The notes: generated from the letters alone by a model not told the origin. Counted from the stretch's first letter, positions 8,822 to 18,349 are shown. The stretch is 64,000 bases of DNA from Actinomadura graeca (GCF_019175365.1 NZ_CP059572.1:248001-312000), one strand, 5' to 3'. Translations and numbers: made by a program.

Positions 8822-10255
8822 GTGGCGCCAGATCCCAGGCGAAGATCCAGACACAGGACCCTCTTGATCACCCTCGCGGGCATGATACTGGGCGCCTCGG
8901 CCGCCCTCGTCCCGGCGGCCTCCGCCGGGGCCGCGCCGGGCCAGGACGAGCCCACCATGTCCGCGAACATGCACCATCTGGCGAACATCCCCAAGCAGGG
9001 ACCGCTCGCCGCAACCGCCGCGTACGGCTCGGACTGGGCCTTCAAGGGCCGGTACGCCTTCGGCGGGAACTACGAGGGCTTCACGATCTACGACATCAGC
9101 CGTCCCGCGACCCCGAAGGTCGTCACGGTGGTGCACTGCCCCGGCTCCCAGAACGACGTGTCGGTCGACGGTGACCTGCTGTTCCTGTCGACGGACCGCT
9201 CGATGAGCGACGACTCGTGCCAGGCCGTGCCCAAGCCCGCCACGGAGAAGTCGGCGTGGGAGGGCATCAAGATCTTCGACATCTCCGACGTCCGCAACCC
9301 GCGCTACGTCAAGGCCGTCGAGACCAAGTGCGGCTCCCACACCAACACCCTCGTGCCAGGCAGGCGGGGCACCGCCTACATCTACGTCTCGTCCTACTCC
9401 CCGGACGGCACCTACCCCGACTGCCTGCCTCCGCACGACCTCATCTCGATCGTCAAGGTGCCGCTGCGGAACCCGGCCGCGGCGAGCGTGGTGGCCGAGC
9501 CGGTGCTGTTCCCCGACGGCGGCAACCCCGGCGACCCGCCGGACACCCCGTGGCCCGGCCAGACCAGGGCCACCTCGGGCTGCCACGACCTGACGTCCTA
9601 CCCGGACGAGGACCTGATGGCCGGGGCCTGCATGGGCGACGGCGTGCTGTTCGACATCTCCGACCCGCTCAAGCCGCGCACCATCGCGAGCGTCCGCGAC
9701 GACGAGAACTTCGCGTTCTGGCACTCCGCGACGTTCAGCAACGACGCCGACAAGATCGTCTTCACCGACGAGCTGGGCGGCGGTTCCGCGGCGACCTGCA
9801 ACGCGGTGATCGGGCCGGAGAAGGGCGCCAACGCCATCTACGACATCGTCGGCCACGGCGATCACCGGAAGCTGAAGTTCCGCAGCTACTACAAGATCCC
9901 CCGGCACAACACCGACACCGAGAACTGCGTGGCCCACAACGGCTCGCTGATCCCGGTGAAGGGCAAGGACATCATGGTGCAGTCCTGGTACCAGGGCGGC
10001 ATCTCGGTCATGGACTTCACCGACTCGGCGCACCCCCGGGAGCTCGCCTGGTTCGACCGCGGCCCGTGGTCGAACAACCTGGACACCCTCGCCGGAACGT
10101 GGTCGACGTACTACTACAACGGCTACATCTACTCCAACGACATCCAGAGGGGTCTGGACGTCCTGGACCTCCGGGACCCGATCACCGACAAGGCCAAGCG
10201 CGTCAGGCTCGACGTGCTCAACGCCCAGTCGCAGCCGAACTACTTCGACGACTGA
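8822..10255 (+). CDS. Secreted LVIVD-repeat beta-propeller protein
   Basis: A 477-residue exported protein. The N-terminus has an RRRSRHR stretch, a hydrophobic segment (LLITLAGMILGASAALV) and an Ala-rich cleavage region near residue 38. The mature chain has LVIVD-type blades, visible as repeats such as YEGFTIYDISRPATPKVV, GIKIFDISDVRNPRYV, GVLFDISDPLKPRTIASV and GISVMDFTDSAHPRELAWF. Several Cys pairs suggest disulfides outside the cell. The GTG start follows AAGGAG. Such propellers are presumed surface scaffolds; no enzymatic role is known. A strong hairpin ends the gene. Confidence 0.87.
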   Translation: MAPDPRRRSRHRTLLITLAGMILGASAALVPAASAGAAPGQDEPTMSANMHHLANIPKQGPLAATAAYGSDWAFKGRYAFGGNYEGFTIYDISRPATPKVVTVVHCPGSQNDVSVDGDLLFLSTDRSMSDDSCQAVPKPATEKSAWEGIKIFDISDVRNPRYVKAVETKCGSHTNTLVPGRRGTAYIYVSSYSPDGTYPDCLPPHDLISIVKVPLRNPAAASVVAEPVLFPDGGNPGDPPDTPWPGQTRATSGCHDLTSYPDEDLMAGACMGDGVLFDISDPLKPRTIASVRDDENFAFWHSATFSNDADKIVFTDELGGGSAATCNAVIGPEKGANAIYDIVGHGDHRKLKFRSYYKIPRHNTDTENCVAHNGSLIPVKGKDIMVQSWYQGGISVMDFTDSAHPRELAWFDRGPWSNNLDTLAGTWSTYYYNGYIYSNDIQRGLDVLDLRDPITDKAKRVRLDVLNAQSQPNYFDD

Positions 10256-10268
10256 CCCGGACGAACGC

Positions 10269-10308
10269 GTCCCCGGCCCCGCACAGCCGAACGTGCGGGG
10301 CCGGGGAC
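10269..10308 (+). terminator. Hairpin terminator after the LVIVD gene
   Basis: Perfect 16-bp arms (10269-10284 and 10293-10308) flank an 8-base loop. The hairpin begins 14 bases after the stop codon and has no T tract. Confidence 0.85.
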
Positions 10309-10327
10309 CGCTCATCGGATCGCCGCC

Positions 10328-10357
10328 GGTGCCGCCGAAGGAGGTGCCGCCGAAGGA
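10328..10357 (+). repeat. 15-bp tandem repeat, two copies plus a partial third
   Basis: GGTGCCGCCGAAGGA occurs at 10328-10342 and 10343-10357, and a degenerate CCTGCCGCC follows. It lies in non-coding sequence between two terminators. Confidence 0.7.
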
Positions 10358-10422
10358 CCTGCCGCCTCACCGAGGCCGGCAGGCTCGCCCTCACCACGTG
10401 GCGGCTGCTCGACGGCTGACAT

Positions 10423-10460
10423 GGCTCCGCCGCGCCACCCGTGGGCGGCGCGGCGGAGCC
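10423..10460 (-). terminator. Hairpin terminator for the amidohydrolase/transporter operon
   Basis: Perfect 14-bp arms GGCTCCGCCGCGCC (10423-10436) and its complement (10447-10460) have a 10-base loop. It lies 37 bases beyond the amidohydrolase stop. Confidence 0.8.
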
Positions 10461-10497
10461 GGGGACGCAGAGCGAGGCCGCCCGCGCCGGAGTCCGG

Positions 10498-11703
10498 TCA
10501 GGCGCCGGTCACCAGGGCGCCCGCGCGGGCGACGATCCTCCCGCGCTTCATGACGAGCGTGCGCTGCGGCGGTTCCACGACGAGCTCGCCGATCGTCTCT
10601 CCCGGGAGGACGACGAGGTCGGCGGCGTCTCCGGCCCGCAGGTCGGACCGGGGGACGCCGAGGACGTCACGGCCCAGCGTGGTGGCCAGGGTCGCGGCGA
10701 ACTCCAGGTCGTCGTCCATGCGCCAGTAGCACTTGTAGGCCATGAACTGCGCCCTGGCGAGGATGTCGCCTTCGCCCCAGGGCGACCAGCGGCTGCGGGC
10801 GGAGTCGGAGCCCAGGCACATCCGCACGCCGCGCGCGTGCAGGGCCTTGACGTCCGGGACGGGGAGGAGGCCGTGCACGCCGACGGTGACGGCGATGTCG
10901 GCTTCGGCGAGCAGGGTCGCCAGGCGGTCGAACTGGGCGGGCGTGGGGTCGGCGAGGCTGAACACGTCGCACAGACTGACCTTGCCCTGCATGCCGAGTG
11001 CCTTGACGCGCTCGGAGATCCGCTCGATGAGCCAGATGCCCAGCTCGCCGGACTCGTGGGCGTGGAAGTCCACGGGCACCTGGTACTTCTCGGCCAGGTC
11101 GAAGACGATGTCGAGCTGGCGGGCGGCGTCGCCGTCGACGCCGGCGGGGTCGAGGCCGCCGACCGCGTCCGCGCCCTCGCGCAGGGCCTGGTCCAGCAGC
11201 TCGGCGGTGCCGGGCTTGCGCAGGATGCCGAGCTGGGGGAACGCGACGATCTGCAGGTCGGTGAGGTCGGCCATCTCCTCGCGGACCTGGAGCAGGCCGT
11301 GGATGCCGTCCAGGCCGATCTCCGGGGCGACGTCGGTGAAGGTCCGGATGGACGTCGAGCCGTAGGCGACGCACTTGTCGAGGAAGGCGCGGGCCCGGGT
11401 GGTGACCGGGGTGGTGGTCTCCGCCCACTGCTGCAGCATGTCGTCGAACATCTGCTCCATGGTGATCGGCTCGGACGTCCGCCGGATCCAGGGCTCGCCC
11501 CACAGGCTCTTGTCGGCGTGGGCGTGGCCGTCGGCGAAGCCCGGCAGGACGATCTGCCCGCCACAGTCCTCCACGTGGTCGGCGGGCCCGAGGTCGGCCG
11601 GCGCCTGCGCGCCCACGGACTCGATCTTTCCGTCGGCGACGACGATGACCTGCGGGTCCCCGACGCCGTTCAGCCGGACGTTGGACAGGATGATTCTCGA
11701 CAT
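10498..11703 (-). CDS. Cytosine-deaminase-like amidohydrolase
   Basis: A 401-residue metal-dependent amidohydrolase resembling cytosine deaminase (CodA). It has the metal-binding HxH (GFADGHAHADKS, H60 and H62), PQ near residue 157, DFHAHESGE (H214 and E217) and the late Asp in LGSDSARSRWSPWG (D300). By my hand alignment the CodA His246 position is Asp here (KVSLCDVFSL, D246), which could change the substrate or reaction. It is the last gene of an operon with an ABC importer for a small ligand and faces a uridine phosphorylase, so a pyrimidine or related heterocycle is a sensible substrate. The family call is firm; the substrate is inferred. Confidence 0.85.
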   Translation of the reverse strand: MSRIILSNVRLNGVGDPQVIVVADGKIESVGAQAPADLGPADHVEDCGGQIVLPGFADGHAHADKSLWGEPWIRRTSEPITMEQMFDDMLQQWAETTTPVTTRARAFLDKCVAYGSTSIRTFTDVAPEIGLDGIHGLLQVREEMADLTDLQIVAFPQLGILRKPGTAELLDQALREGADAVGGLDPAGVDGDAARQLDIVFDLAEKYQVPVDFHAHESGELGIWLIERISERVKALGMQGKVSLCDVFSLADPTPAQFDRLATLLAEADIAVTVGVHGLLPVPDVKALHARGVRMCLGSDSARSRWSPWGEGDILARAQFMAYKCYWRMDDDLEFAATLATTLGRDVLGVPRSDLRAGDAADLVVLPGETIGELVVEPPQRTLVMKRGRIVARAGALVTGA

Positions 11704-11755
11704 GATTCGCTTTCTCGTGCTTCCCGATGTTCGGTCATGAAAGGTCGTGCCCCGG

Positions 11756-13369
11756 TCATTCGAGGCGGCTGAGAGCGGTGTCCTCCAGCGCGCCGGCCAG
11801 GCGGTAGGCCATGAGCGAGGCCAGCAGCACGATGGCGACCCCGCCCCAGACGAAGTTGTAGTCCGACAGCGTCGCGGCGACGGTCATCGACGCGCCCAGC
11901 CCGTAGCCGGTGGCGAGCCACTCCGCGACCATGGCCGCGCCGATGGACAGCGGCAGCGCGATCTTGATCGAGGCCAGCAGCGCCGGCAGCGCGTACGGGA
12001 TGAGCAGCTTGGCGATGCGGTGCCTGCGCCGGGCACCGACGGCGGTGAGCAGGTCGGTGGCGCTGCGCGGGACGGCCCTCATCGCGAGCAGGACGTTCAC
12101 CAGGATCGGGAAGAACGTCATGACCGCGATCAGCACCGTCACGGCGACGATGCCCCGCCCGAACATGAGCGCCAGCAGCGGCATCGCGGCGACGATCGGG
12201 ATCGACCGGAGGGCGATCGAGATCGGCATGAGCACCCGCTCGATCACCGGGAACTCGTAGGCGACCACGGCCATCGCCACGGCGAGGACGAGCCCGACGA
12301 AGAAGCCGAGCCCGGCGTCGCCGATGGTCTGCAGCAGCGAGGAGAACATGTACGGCAGCGGGTCCTCGGCGTCACCGGACGCGGTCACCAGCTGGGTGTC
12401 GCCGGACACGAAGTAGGGTCCGACGTCGAACGGGCCGCGGGCCACCGCGGTGCCGCCCGGGACGACCAGGGTGAGCAGCCACCAGCACAGGACGACGCCG
12501 CCCACGGTCCCCACCGTCGCGAAGGACGCGCGCCGGATGCGGGCGGCCAGCCGCGGGTCGCGCCGCCCGAGCCGCTCCGCCCGCGCGCCGAGGACGGTGT
12601 CCATCGAGCGCGTCCACGGCAGGGCCAGCCGGACGATCAGCGGCAGGGCCAGGAACGCCACGGCGGCGAGCAGCGAGGTCACGATCGCCAGGCCCCAGGC
12701 GCGGGGGATGTCGAAGGCGCCCTGCGCCTGGACCATGGCGACGCCCAGTCCCTGCTCACCGCCCATGTACTCCCCGATGATCGCGCCGAGGATGGCGCTG
12801 GGCGCGGCGACCTGCAGGCCGGCGACGAAGCTCGGGATCGCCGCGGGCAGCCGGACCTTGCGGATCACCGTCCACTCCGAGCCGCCGGAGGCGCGGACCA
12901 CGTCGACCGAGGTCTTGTCCACGCTGTTGAGGCCGAGGATCGCGGCGACCAGCGTGGTGAAGACCACGGCCTGCGCGGCGAGGATCACGCTCGGGACGTT
13001 GCCGCGGAAGGCGATCGCCAGCAGCGGCGCGACGGCGATGAGCGGCAGCGCGATCGCGCCGACCGCGACCCGCTCGAACAGGGCCTGGACGCGCGGGAAC
13101 GGCAGCGTGCACAGCGCCAGGGCGATCGCGATGCCGTTGCCCCAGATGTAGCCCTGCAGCGCCGACGACATCGTGACCGACACGTTCGGCCCGTAGTAGG
13201 ACAGGTCATCGCGCATCTGCCCGAGGACCTCACCCGGCGACGGCACGAGCGACCCGAACCCGCTGAGCGACATGACCTGCCACGCGAGCCCCAGGACCAC
13301 CACGGTCAGCAGCGGCGGCACCGCGGTCCGCAGGTGCGCGGCGGCACGGGGGAGGGAGACGGCGCTCAC
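11756..13369 (-). CDS. Tandem-fused ABC importer permease (two permease domains)
   Basis: A 537-residue protein that joins two BPD-type permease domains. Each half has about six helices and its own ATPase-docking loop: [20 protein letters not shown] in the first half and [20 protein letters not shown] in the second. The usual SsuC/ThiX-type permease is a single domain of about 260 residues that dimerises, so this fusion provides both subunits in one chain. GTG 13369 overlaps the ATPase stop as GTGA. Reading can continue upstream in this frame through the ATPase gene, but that translation is not protein-like. It works with the ATPase and binding protein just upstream. Confidence 0.9.
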   Translation of the reverse strand: MSAVSLPRAAAHLRTAVPPLLTVVVLGLAWQVMSLSGFGSLVPSPGEVLGQMRDDLSYYGPNVSVTMSSALQGYIWGNGIAIALALCTLPFPRVQALFERVAVGAIALPLIAVAPLLAIAFRGNVPSVILAAQAVVFTTLVAAILGLNSVDKTSVDVVRASGGSEWTVIRKVRLPAAIPSFVAGLQVAAPSAILGAIIGEYMGGEQGLGVAMVQAQGAFDIPRAWGLAIVTSLLAAVAFLALPLIVRLALPWTRSMDTVLGARAERLGRRDPRLAARIRRASFATVGTVGGVVLCWWLLTLVVPGGTAVARGPFDVGPYFVSGDTQLVTASGDAEDPLPYMFSSLLQTIGDAGLGFFVGLVLAVAMAVVAYEFPVIERVLMPISIALRSIPIVAAMPLLALMFGRGIVAVTVLIAVMTFFPILVNVLLAMRAVPRSATDLLTAVGARRRHRIAKLLIPYALPALLASIKIALPLSIGAAMVAEWLATGYGLGASMTVAATLSDYNFVWGGVAIVLLASLMAYRLAGALEDTALSRLE

Positions 13370-14256
13370 TGGGCGGCCCCGTCCCCGCGTCCGTTCCCGC
13401 CGTTCCCGTTCCCGCCCCCGTTTCCGATCCCGCTGAACAGTTTCTCCGACAGCTCGTCGCAGAGCGCGTGGAAGGCGCTGTCCTGCAGGATCTCGGGCGT
13501 GCGCGGCCTGGGCAGGTCGACGTCGACCACGTCCAGGATCGTTCCAGGCCGCGGTGACATCAGCACCACGGTGTCCGAGAGCAGCACGGCCTCGGCGATG
13601 CCGTGGGTGACCAGCACCGTGGTCGTGCCCCGCTCGGCCCAGATCCGCTGCAGCTCGAAGTTGAGCCGCTGCCGGGTCAGGTCGTCCAGCGCCCCGAACG
13701 GCTCGTCGAGCAGCAGCAGCTCGGGGTGGGTGACCAGTGACCGCGCCAGCGACACCCGCTGGCGCATGCCTCCGGACAGCTGCGAGGGCCGGGCCTTCTC
13801 GAACCCCTTGAGGCCGACGAGCCGGATCAGCTCGGCGACCCCCTCGGGGTCGCGGCGGCCGGCCACCTCCAGCGGAAGGCGGATGTTGGCCTCCACGCTC
13901 CGCCACGGCAGCAGCCCGGCGTCCTGGAAGGCGATGCCGACGCCGTTGCCCTCGCGCAGCTCGCGCGGGGTGCGGCCGTGCACCGTGACCTCCCCCGCCG
14001 TGGGGGTCTCCAGGTCGGCCAGCACGCGCAGGACGGTCGACTTGCCGCACCCGGACGGGCCCAGCAGGCCGACGAACTCGCCGCGGCGGGATGCGAAGGT
14101 GAACTCGCGCAGCGCCTCGACCGACGACCCCTTGGCGGCGAAGACCTTCTTCAGGCCGCTCGTGCGGATTCCTTCGGAGGCGCCCGCGTCCCCCGGGGCG
14201 GCGTCCGTCGTCGCGGTTTCCAGCAATCTTCTCTCCTCCGGCATGGCGCGGCTCAT
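13366..14256 (-). CDS. ABC importer ATPase (SsuB/ThiZ/TauB class)
   Basis: A 296-residue nitrate/sulfonate/thiamine-precursor-class ATPase. The Walker A is GPSGCGKS near residues 66-73, the Q-loop is [16 protein letters not shown], the signature is [13 protein letters not shown], and the Walker B is [12 protein letters not shown] with a switch His in [10 protein letters not shown]. The C-terminal tail is a Gly/Asn-rich low-complexity stretch (about 20 residues), which is unusual for the family. ATG 14256 overlaps the binding-protein stop as ATGA; ATG 14244 is also possible. It energises the fused permease. Confidence 0.92.
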   Translation of the reverse strand: MSRAMPEERRLLETATTDAAPGDAGASEGIRTSGLKKVFAAKGSSVEALREFTFASRRGEFVGLLGPSGCGKSTVLRVLADLETPTAGEVTVHGRTPRELREGNGVGIAFQDAGLLPWRSVEANIRLPLEVAGRRDPEGVAELIRLVGLKGFEKARPSQLSGGMRQRVSLARSLVTHPELLLLDEPFGALDDLTRQRLNFELQRIWAERGTTTVLVTHGIAEAVLLSDTVVLMSPRPGTILDVVDVDLPRPRTPEILQDSAFHALCDELSEKLFSGIGNGGGNGNGGNGRGDGAAQ

Positions 14257-15320
14257 CCCCCGAGCAGCTCGTTGGTGAACAGCGACTTGTCGAGCTTGAT
14301 CCCAATGCTGGAGAGGCTCGTGATCGTCTCCTCGACCAGCGCGTCGGACATCCAGAACAGGCCCTTGGACCCGGCGGCGGAGGCCTTCCCGTCCCCGGTG
14401 ACGAAGGGCGCGATGGCGGCCAGCGACTTGGCCTGCTCGTCGAGCTTCAGGCCGAGCTTGGCGCCGTACTTCTTCATGATCACGTCCGCGCCGTGCTGCT
14501 GGTCGCGCAGTGCCGCCTCCCAGCCCTGGCGGCTGGCCGCCAGGAACTTGCGGGCGTTCTCACGGGCCGCGGCGTCCTTCAGCGTCTTCTCCGAGGCGAA
14601 GAAGACGCTCTGCATCCGGTTGAAGCCGAAGTCGGCCAGTGGCATGACGTGGGTCTTGATCCCGCGCAGCGCCAGCGACACGGGCTGGTTCGACGCGAAG
14701 CCCCAGATCGCGTCCACCTCACGGGCGGCGAGCGGCGCGGGGTCGAACTGGATCGGCACCAGCTTGACCTTGCTGACGTCGACGCCGTTGCGCTTCATGA
14801 ACACCAGTGCGGTGTTCTTCCCTGCCAGCGTGATGCCGAGCTTTTTGCCCTCGATCTCCTTCGGGCTCTTGACCGGCTGGTCGGCGAGGGAGATCCAGGA
14901 CTCGGGGCTCTTCTGCAGCCCGGCGCCGACGATCTTCAGCTTCGCGCCGCGGGCGACGGCGGTGGCGACGTTCTCCGGGATCGCCTCGATGCCGATGTTG
15001 ACGCGGTCCGTCGTGACCAGCGGGACGACCGCGGAGTTCGGGCCGCCCGGCTGGACGTCCACGGTGAGGCCCTGCTTGGTGTAGAGCCCGTCCTCGGCGG
15101 CGACGAAGATGCCCGCGTACTCGGCGTTCGGGATCCACGCGAGCTTCACCGCGAACTTGCCGCCCTTGGATCCGGAGCCGCCGGAACCGCCGGCCTCGTT
15201 GGTGCCGCATCCGGTCAGCAGGGGGACGGCCGAGCCTGCGGCCACCACGGCCGCGCCCGTGCCGGCGTACCGCAGGAAGGAGCGCCGGCCCAGACCGGGC
15301 GGCGTGGAGATGTGGTTCAT
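14253..15320 (-). CDS. NMT1/THI5-like substrate-binding lipoprotein
   Basis: A 355-residue extracellular solute-binding lipoprotein. The signal carries a twin-Arg motif ([12 protein letters not shown]) and a lipobox (LLTGC near residues 34-38). The mature part is NMT1/THI5-like: [42 protein letters not shown] and [17 protein letters not shown]. This class binds hydroxymethylpyrimidine, sulfonates and similar small heterocycles. It heads a tight operon with the ATPase, permease and amidohydrolase. I saw no TPP riboswitch in front of it, so a thiamine-precursor ligand is not supported over other pyrimidines. Confidence 0.9.
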   Translation of the reverse strand: MNHISTPPGLGRRSFLRYAGTGAAVVAAGSAVPLLTGCGTNEAGGSGGSGSKGGKFAVKLAWIPNAEYAGIFVAAEDGLYTKQGLTVDVQPGGPNSAVVPLVTTDRVNIGIEAIPENVATAVARGAKLKIVGAGLQKSPESWISLADQPVKSPKEIEGKKLGITLAGKNTALVFMKRNGVDVSKVKLVPIQFDPAPLAAREVDAIWGFASNQPVSLALRGIKTHVMPLADFGFNRMQSVFFASEKTLKDAAARENARKFLAASRQGWEAALRDQQHGADVIMKKYGAKLGLKLDEQAKSLAAIAPFVTGDGKASAAGSKGLFWMSDALVEETITSLSSIGIKLDKSLFTNELLGG

Positions 15321-15377
15321 TCGTGCTCCCGAAAGAGTCGTCGTCGTGATCGCTGTGGTGAAAAAAGGGCTAGCGCT

Positions 15378-16124
15378 CTACGCGAGATCGATTTCCGCGA
15401 GCAGCGTGTGGATGACGTGAGCGTTCCCGCTGTTGGCGAAGTGCTCCGTCTCACGGATCATTCCGTCCAGATGCACGACCATGAGCCGCTCGGCGCCGTC
15501 CGCGTCCCGGTCGGAGATGCTGGCGACGATGTCGCGGTGCTCCTGGTCCCACCGGATCAGTGCATCCTGCTTGATCCCGATCATGATGAGCAGGCGTTCC
15601 AGGAGATCCAGACGCTCGTCGAACAGCGTCGTGGTGATCGCCTGGATCTGCTTGTTGTGCGAGGCGTCGCCGATCGTCTTGTGGAAGGCGAGCCGTTCCC
15701 GCCAGCGCGCCTCGCCTCCCGTCTGGACCATCGCGCGCAGCCGGGTCAGTTCCTCGGGGCGCGCCCGCAGCGCGGCGGCCCGTGCGGCCTCCCGCTCGAT
15801 CCCCCGCCGGCTGGCGAGGTGGTCGAGCAGGTCGTGGACGTCGCGCAGGTTGAGGGCGTCGGCGAACGACGACGCCCGCTGGCTGTCCAGCTGCTGGTTG
15901 GCCGCGACACGGGTGCCCTCCTCGGTGAGGATCCGCCCCTTCTTCCCCAGCGACTGGGTGAGGGCGCGCTCGTCGAGACCGGTGAGGAGGCGGCTGACGG
16001 TCGACTCGCTGACATCGAAGCCGCGATCCCGCAGGTGGCGGGCCGCTGCCCGCGCCCCCACCGGGCCCTCGTGGACGCTCATGAACGCCAGGAGAGCGGT
16101 CTCCATCGCCGGCGTGTGCCGCAC
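15378..16124 (-). CDS. Winged-helix regulator with FCD-type ligand domain
   Basis: A 248-residue regulator. The N-terminal winged helix (GPVGARAAARHLRDRGFDVSES, then TVSRLLTGLDERAL) resembles the small wHTH found in FCD-like and NrpR-like proteins. The rest is helical with the FadR/FCD pattern (LRDVHDLLDHLASRRGIEREAA, FHKTIGDASHNKQI, and DQEHRDIVASISDRDADGAERL). FCD domains bind carboxylate ligands or metals through a His/Asp triad. It lies between the importer operon and the divergent uridine phosphorylase gene, so it probably controls both, via the inverted repeat at 16171-16202. Confidence 0.82.
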   Translation of the reverse strand: MRHTPAMETALLAFMSVHEGPVGARAAARHLRDRGFDVSESTVSRLLTGLDERALTQSLGKKGRILTEEGTRVAANQQLDSQRASSFADALNLRDVHDLLDHLASRRGIEREAARAAALRARPEELTRLRAMVQTGGEARWRERLAFHKTIGDASHNKQIQAITTTLFDERLDLLERLLIMIGIKQDALIRWDQEHRDIVASISDRDADGAERLMVVHLDGMIRETEHFANSGNAHVIHTLLAEIDLA

Positions 16125-16170
16125 GGTACCTCCTCGTCACCAGGGCCATTGCCGGAACCGTAGGTGTCTT

Positions 16171-16202
16171 GTCCACGTATGTCAATAGTGACGAACGTGG
16201 AC
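16171..16202. promoter_or_regulatory. Inverted repeat in the regulator/uridine phosphorylase intergenic region
   Basis: GTCCACG (16171-16177) and CGTGGAC (16196-16202) are perfect complements 18 bases apart. They lie between the divergent FCD-type regulator and uridine phosphorylase starts. They are the best candidate operator for the salvage locus. Confidence 0.5.
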
Positions 16203-16248
16203 TGGATATGACACTGTATGTTCGCAATTGACGGATGGAAGGAAGCCG

Positions 16249-17031
16249 ATGAGCAGCGAGAACCTGGCCCACCACCTGCACCTTCGCGCCGAGGACGTGG
16301 GCCGGTACGCCCTACTGCCGAACTGCCCCGAGCACGTCGCCCCGATCGCCGCGCTCCTGGACGACCCGGAGTTCGTGGCGCGCAACCGCGAGTTCGAGAC
16401 CTGGCGGGGCACGCTGGGCGGCGAGAGGGTCATCGTCACCTCCACCGGCGTGGGCGCGCCGTCGACGGCCCTGGCCGTGGAGGAGCTGGCGGCGCTCGGG
16501 GTCGAGACGATGATCCGGGTCGGCGCGTCGGGCTCGATGCTGCCCGACGTCGTCAACGGCGAGCTGGCCGTCCTCACGTCCGCGATCCGCGACGAGGGCA
16601 CCACCAAGCAGTACCTGCCGGTCGAGTTCCCGGCGATCGCCGACATCGAGGTGGTGCTCGCGCTGCGGGAGGCCGCCGAGCGCGCGGGCGTGCCGTTCCG
16701 GTGCGGGACCGCGCACACCAAGGACTCGTACTACGGCGAGACCGAGACCGACCGCATGCCGATGGCGGCCACGCTGAAGGAGCGCTTCGAGACTTGGCGC
16801 CGCGGCGGGGCCGTCTGCTCGGAGATGGAGTCCGCGGCCGTGTTCGTCGTCGGCACCGTGCTGAAGGTGCGGACGGGCAGCGTCGTGCTGATGTGGAGCC
16901 AGGACGCGATCGACAACGGCCCCGCGCCCTCCATCGAGCCGCTCTTCGCCACCGCCGTCGACGCGGTGCGCACGCTCGTCGCGACGGGCACGCGGTCCGG
17001 CGCGGCCGCGCCATCGGCCGTCGGGGCGTGA
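16249..17031 (+). CDS. Uridine phosphorylase-like nucleoside phosphorylase
   Basis: A 260-residue nucleoside phosphorylase of the Udp/PNP-I family, which splits uridine and phosphate to uracil and ribose-1-phosphate. Motifs are VIVTSTGVGAPSTALAVEEL, MIRVGASGSMLPDV for the phosphate site, HTKDSYYGETETDRM, and VCSEMESAAVFVVG with the family's Glu-Met-Glu ribose-binding motif. The ATG at 16249 follows GGAAG. It is divergent from the importer/deaminase operon and followed by a transporter gene, which supports pyrimidine nucleoside salvage. Purine nucleoside use cannot be excluded. Confidence 0.9.
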   Translation: MSSENLAHHLHLRAEDVGRYALLPNCPEHVAPIAALLDDPEFVARNREFETWRGTLGGERVIVTSTGVGAPSTALAVEELAALGVETMIRVGASGSMLPDVVNGELAVLTSAIRDEGTTKQYLPVEFPAIADIEVVLALREAAERAGVPFRCGTAHTKDSYYGETETDRMPMAATLKERFETWRRGGAVCSEMESAAVFVVGTVLKVRTGSVVLMWSQDAIDNGPAPSIEPLFATAVDAVRTLVATGTRSGAAAPSAVGA

Positions 17032-17083
17032 TCGCGGACGACGGATACGCCCGGTATCTCCAGGGCACGCGGGGGCGCGCGAC

Positions 17084-18349
17084 GTGACGACCAACCGCTC
17101 TCCCCTGGAGGCCGACGGGGGCTCGTCCGACCGTCCAGGTCCGGACGACACGGCCACCCGGGCGGGACATCCGCGCGGACGGCGGCGGACGGCGGTGCTG
17201 GTCGCCGTCGTCCTGGTCGCCATGAACCTCCGCGTCGCGGTGACGAGCATGGGCGCGGTGCTCGACCAGGCCCGCGCCGACCTCGGGATGTCCACCCTCA
17301 CGGCGGCGACCGCGGCGACGCTGCCGGTCGTGTGCTTCGGCGGCGTCGCCCTGGCGATGCCCTGGCTCATCCGGCGCGCGGGCGCGAACGCCGGGCTCGG
17401 CCTGGCGCTCGTGCTGCTGCTGGTCGGGCTGCTGGTGCGCGTCACCGGCGGGGAGGTCACGCTCCTCGCCGGGACGTTCGTCGCCTGCGCCGGCATCGCG
17501 GCGGGCAACGTGCTGATCCCGGTGATCGTCAAGATCGAGTTCCCGGCCCGCATCGGCGAGGTCACCGGCGCCTACAGCGCCGCGATGTCGGCCGGCGCGG
17601 CGATCGGCGCCGCCGCGACCGTGCCGGCCGGCGAGGTGGCGGGCGGCTGGCGGGGCGGGCTCGCCGTCTGGTCCGTGCTCGCCGCCGTCACCCTGCTGGT
17701 CTGGCTGCCGCGGATGCGCCGGACCGCCACCCCGTCCGAGACGCGCGTCCTGGTGACGGCCATGATGCGCAGCCCGGTCGCGTGGGCGGTCACCCTGCTC
17801 TTCGCGACGCAGTCGGTGCTCGCCTTCGTCGTGATGGCCTGGCTGCCGACCATCTACATCGACGCCGGCTTCGCGCCGGGGGAGGCCGGCACGCTCCTGG
17901 CCGTCGCGCTGCTGGTGGGCGTGCCGGTGTACTTCGCCGTCCCGGTCCTGGCGGCGCGCATGCGGCGGCAGGGGGTGCTCGGCGCGGGGATGACCGTCCT
18001 GCAGATCATCGGCCTGATGGGGCTCCTGCTGCATCCGGAGTGGGTGCCGTGGCTCTGGGCGGCGCTCATCGGCATCGGCGGCGGCGTGTTCCCGCTCACC
18101 CTGGCGCTGTTCAGCATGCGGACCCGCACCGCGGCGGACACGGCCACGCTGTCGGCGATGGCGCAGAGCGTCGGCTACCTCCTCGCCGCGTTCGGCCCGT
18201 TCGCCGTCGGCGTCCTCCGGGACGCCACCGGGTCCTGGTCGACACCGGTGACGCTCCTCGTGGCGATCTGCGTCATCCAGGCGGTCCTGTCCTTCAGCGC
18301 CGGCAAGCCGCGTTTCGTGGGCGAGCGGGGCGAGGGACCAGGCCGATGA
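17084..18349 (+). CDS. CynX/NimT-type MFS transporter
   Basis: A 421-residue, 12-helix MFS protein of the CynX (cyanate/nitroimidazole) subfamily. Family markers are the opening helix VAMNLRVAVTSMGAVLDQ, GTFVACAGIAAGNVLIPVIV in helix 4, and MAWLPTIYIDAGF at the start of the second half. A 40-residue charged N-terminal tail precedes helix 1. GTG 17084 has only a weak GGGGG upstream. It is 52 bases after uridine phosphorylase in the same direction and likely moves a substrate or product of that pathway. A hairpin ends the transcript. Confidence 0.85.
   Translation: MTTNRSPLEADGGSSDRPGPDDTATRAGHPRGRRRTAVLVAVVLVAMNLRVAVTSMGAVLDQARADLGMSTLTAATAATLPVVCFGGVALAMPWLIRRAGANAGLGLALVLLLVGLLVRVTGGEVTLLAGTFVACAGIAAGNVLIPVIVKIEFPARIGEVTGAYSAAMSAGAAIGAAATVPAGEVAGGWRGGLAVWSVLAAVTLLVWLPRMRRTATPSETRVLVTAMMRSPVAWAVTLLFATQSVLAFVVMAWLPTIYIDAGFAPGEAGTLLAVALLVGVPVYFAVPVLAARMRRQGVLGAGMTVLQIIGLMGLLLHPEWVPWLWAALIGIGGGVFPLTLALFSMRTRTAADTATLSAMAQSVGYLLAAFGPFAVGVLRDATGSWSTPVTLLVAICVIQAVLSFSAGKPRFVGERGEGPGR

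Noticed and set aside
10367-10420. Short plus-strand frame LTEAGRLALTTWRLLDG resembling the end of a winged-helix regulator
   Set aside because: Only about 17 codons, with no start and nothing recognisable upstream. It is too short to call even as a remnant.
13370-14305. Long upstream extension of the permease frame through the ATPase gene (849 codons in total)
   Set aside because: The translation is Arg/Pro/Gly-rich and shadows a perfect ATPase in another frame. The GTGA overlap at 13366-13369 gives the real start.
15321-15377. TPP riboswitch in front of the NMT1/THI5-like binding-protein gene
   Set aside because: Only 57 bases separate the genes, and no thi-box elements are visible, so thiamine control is not supported.
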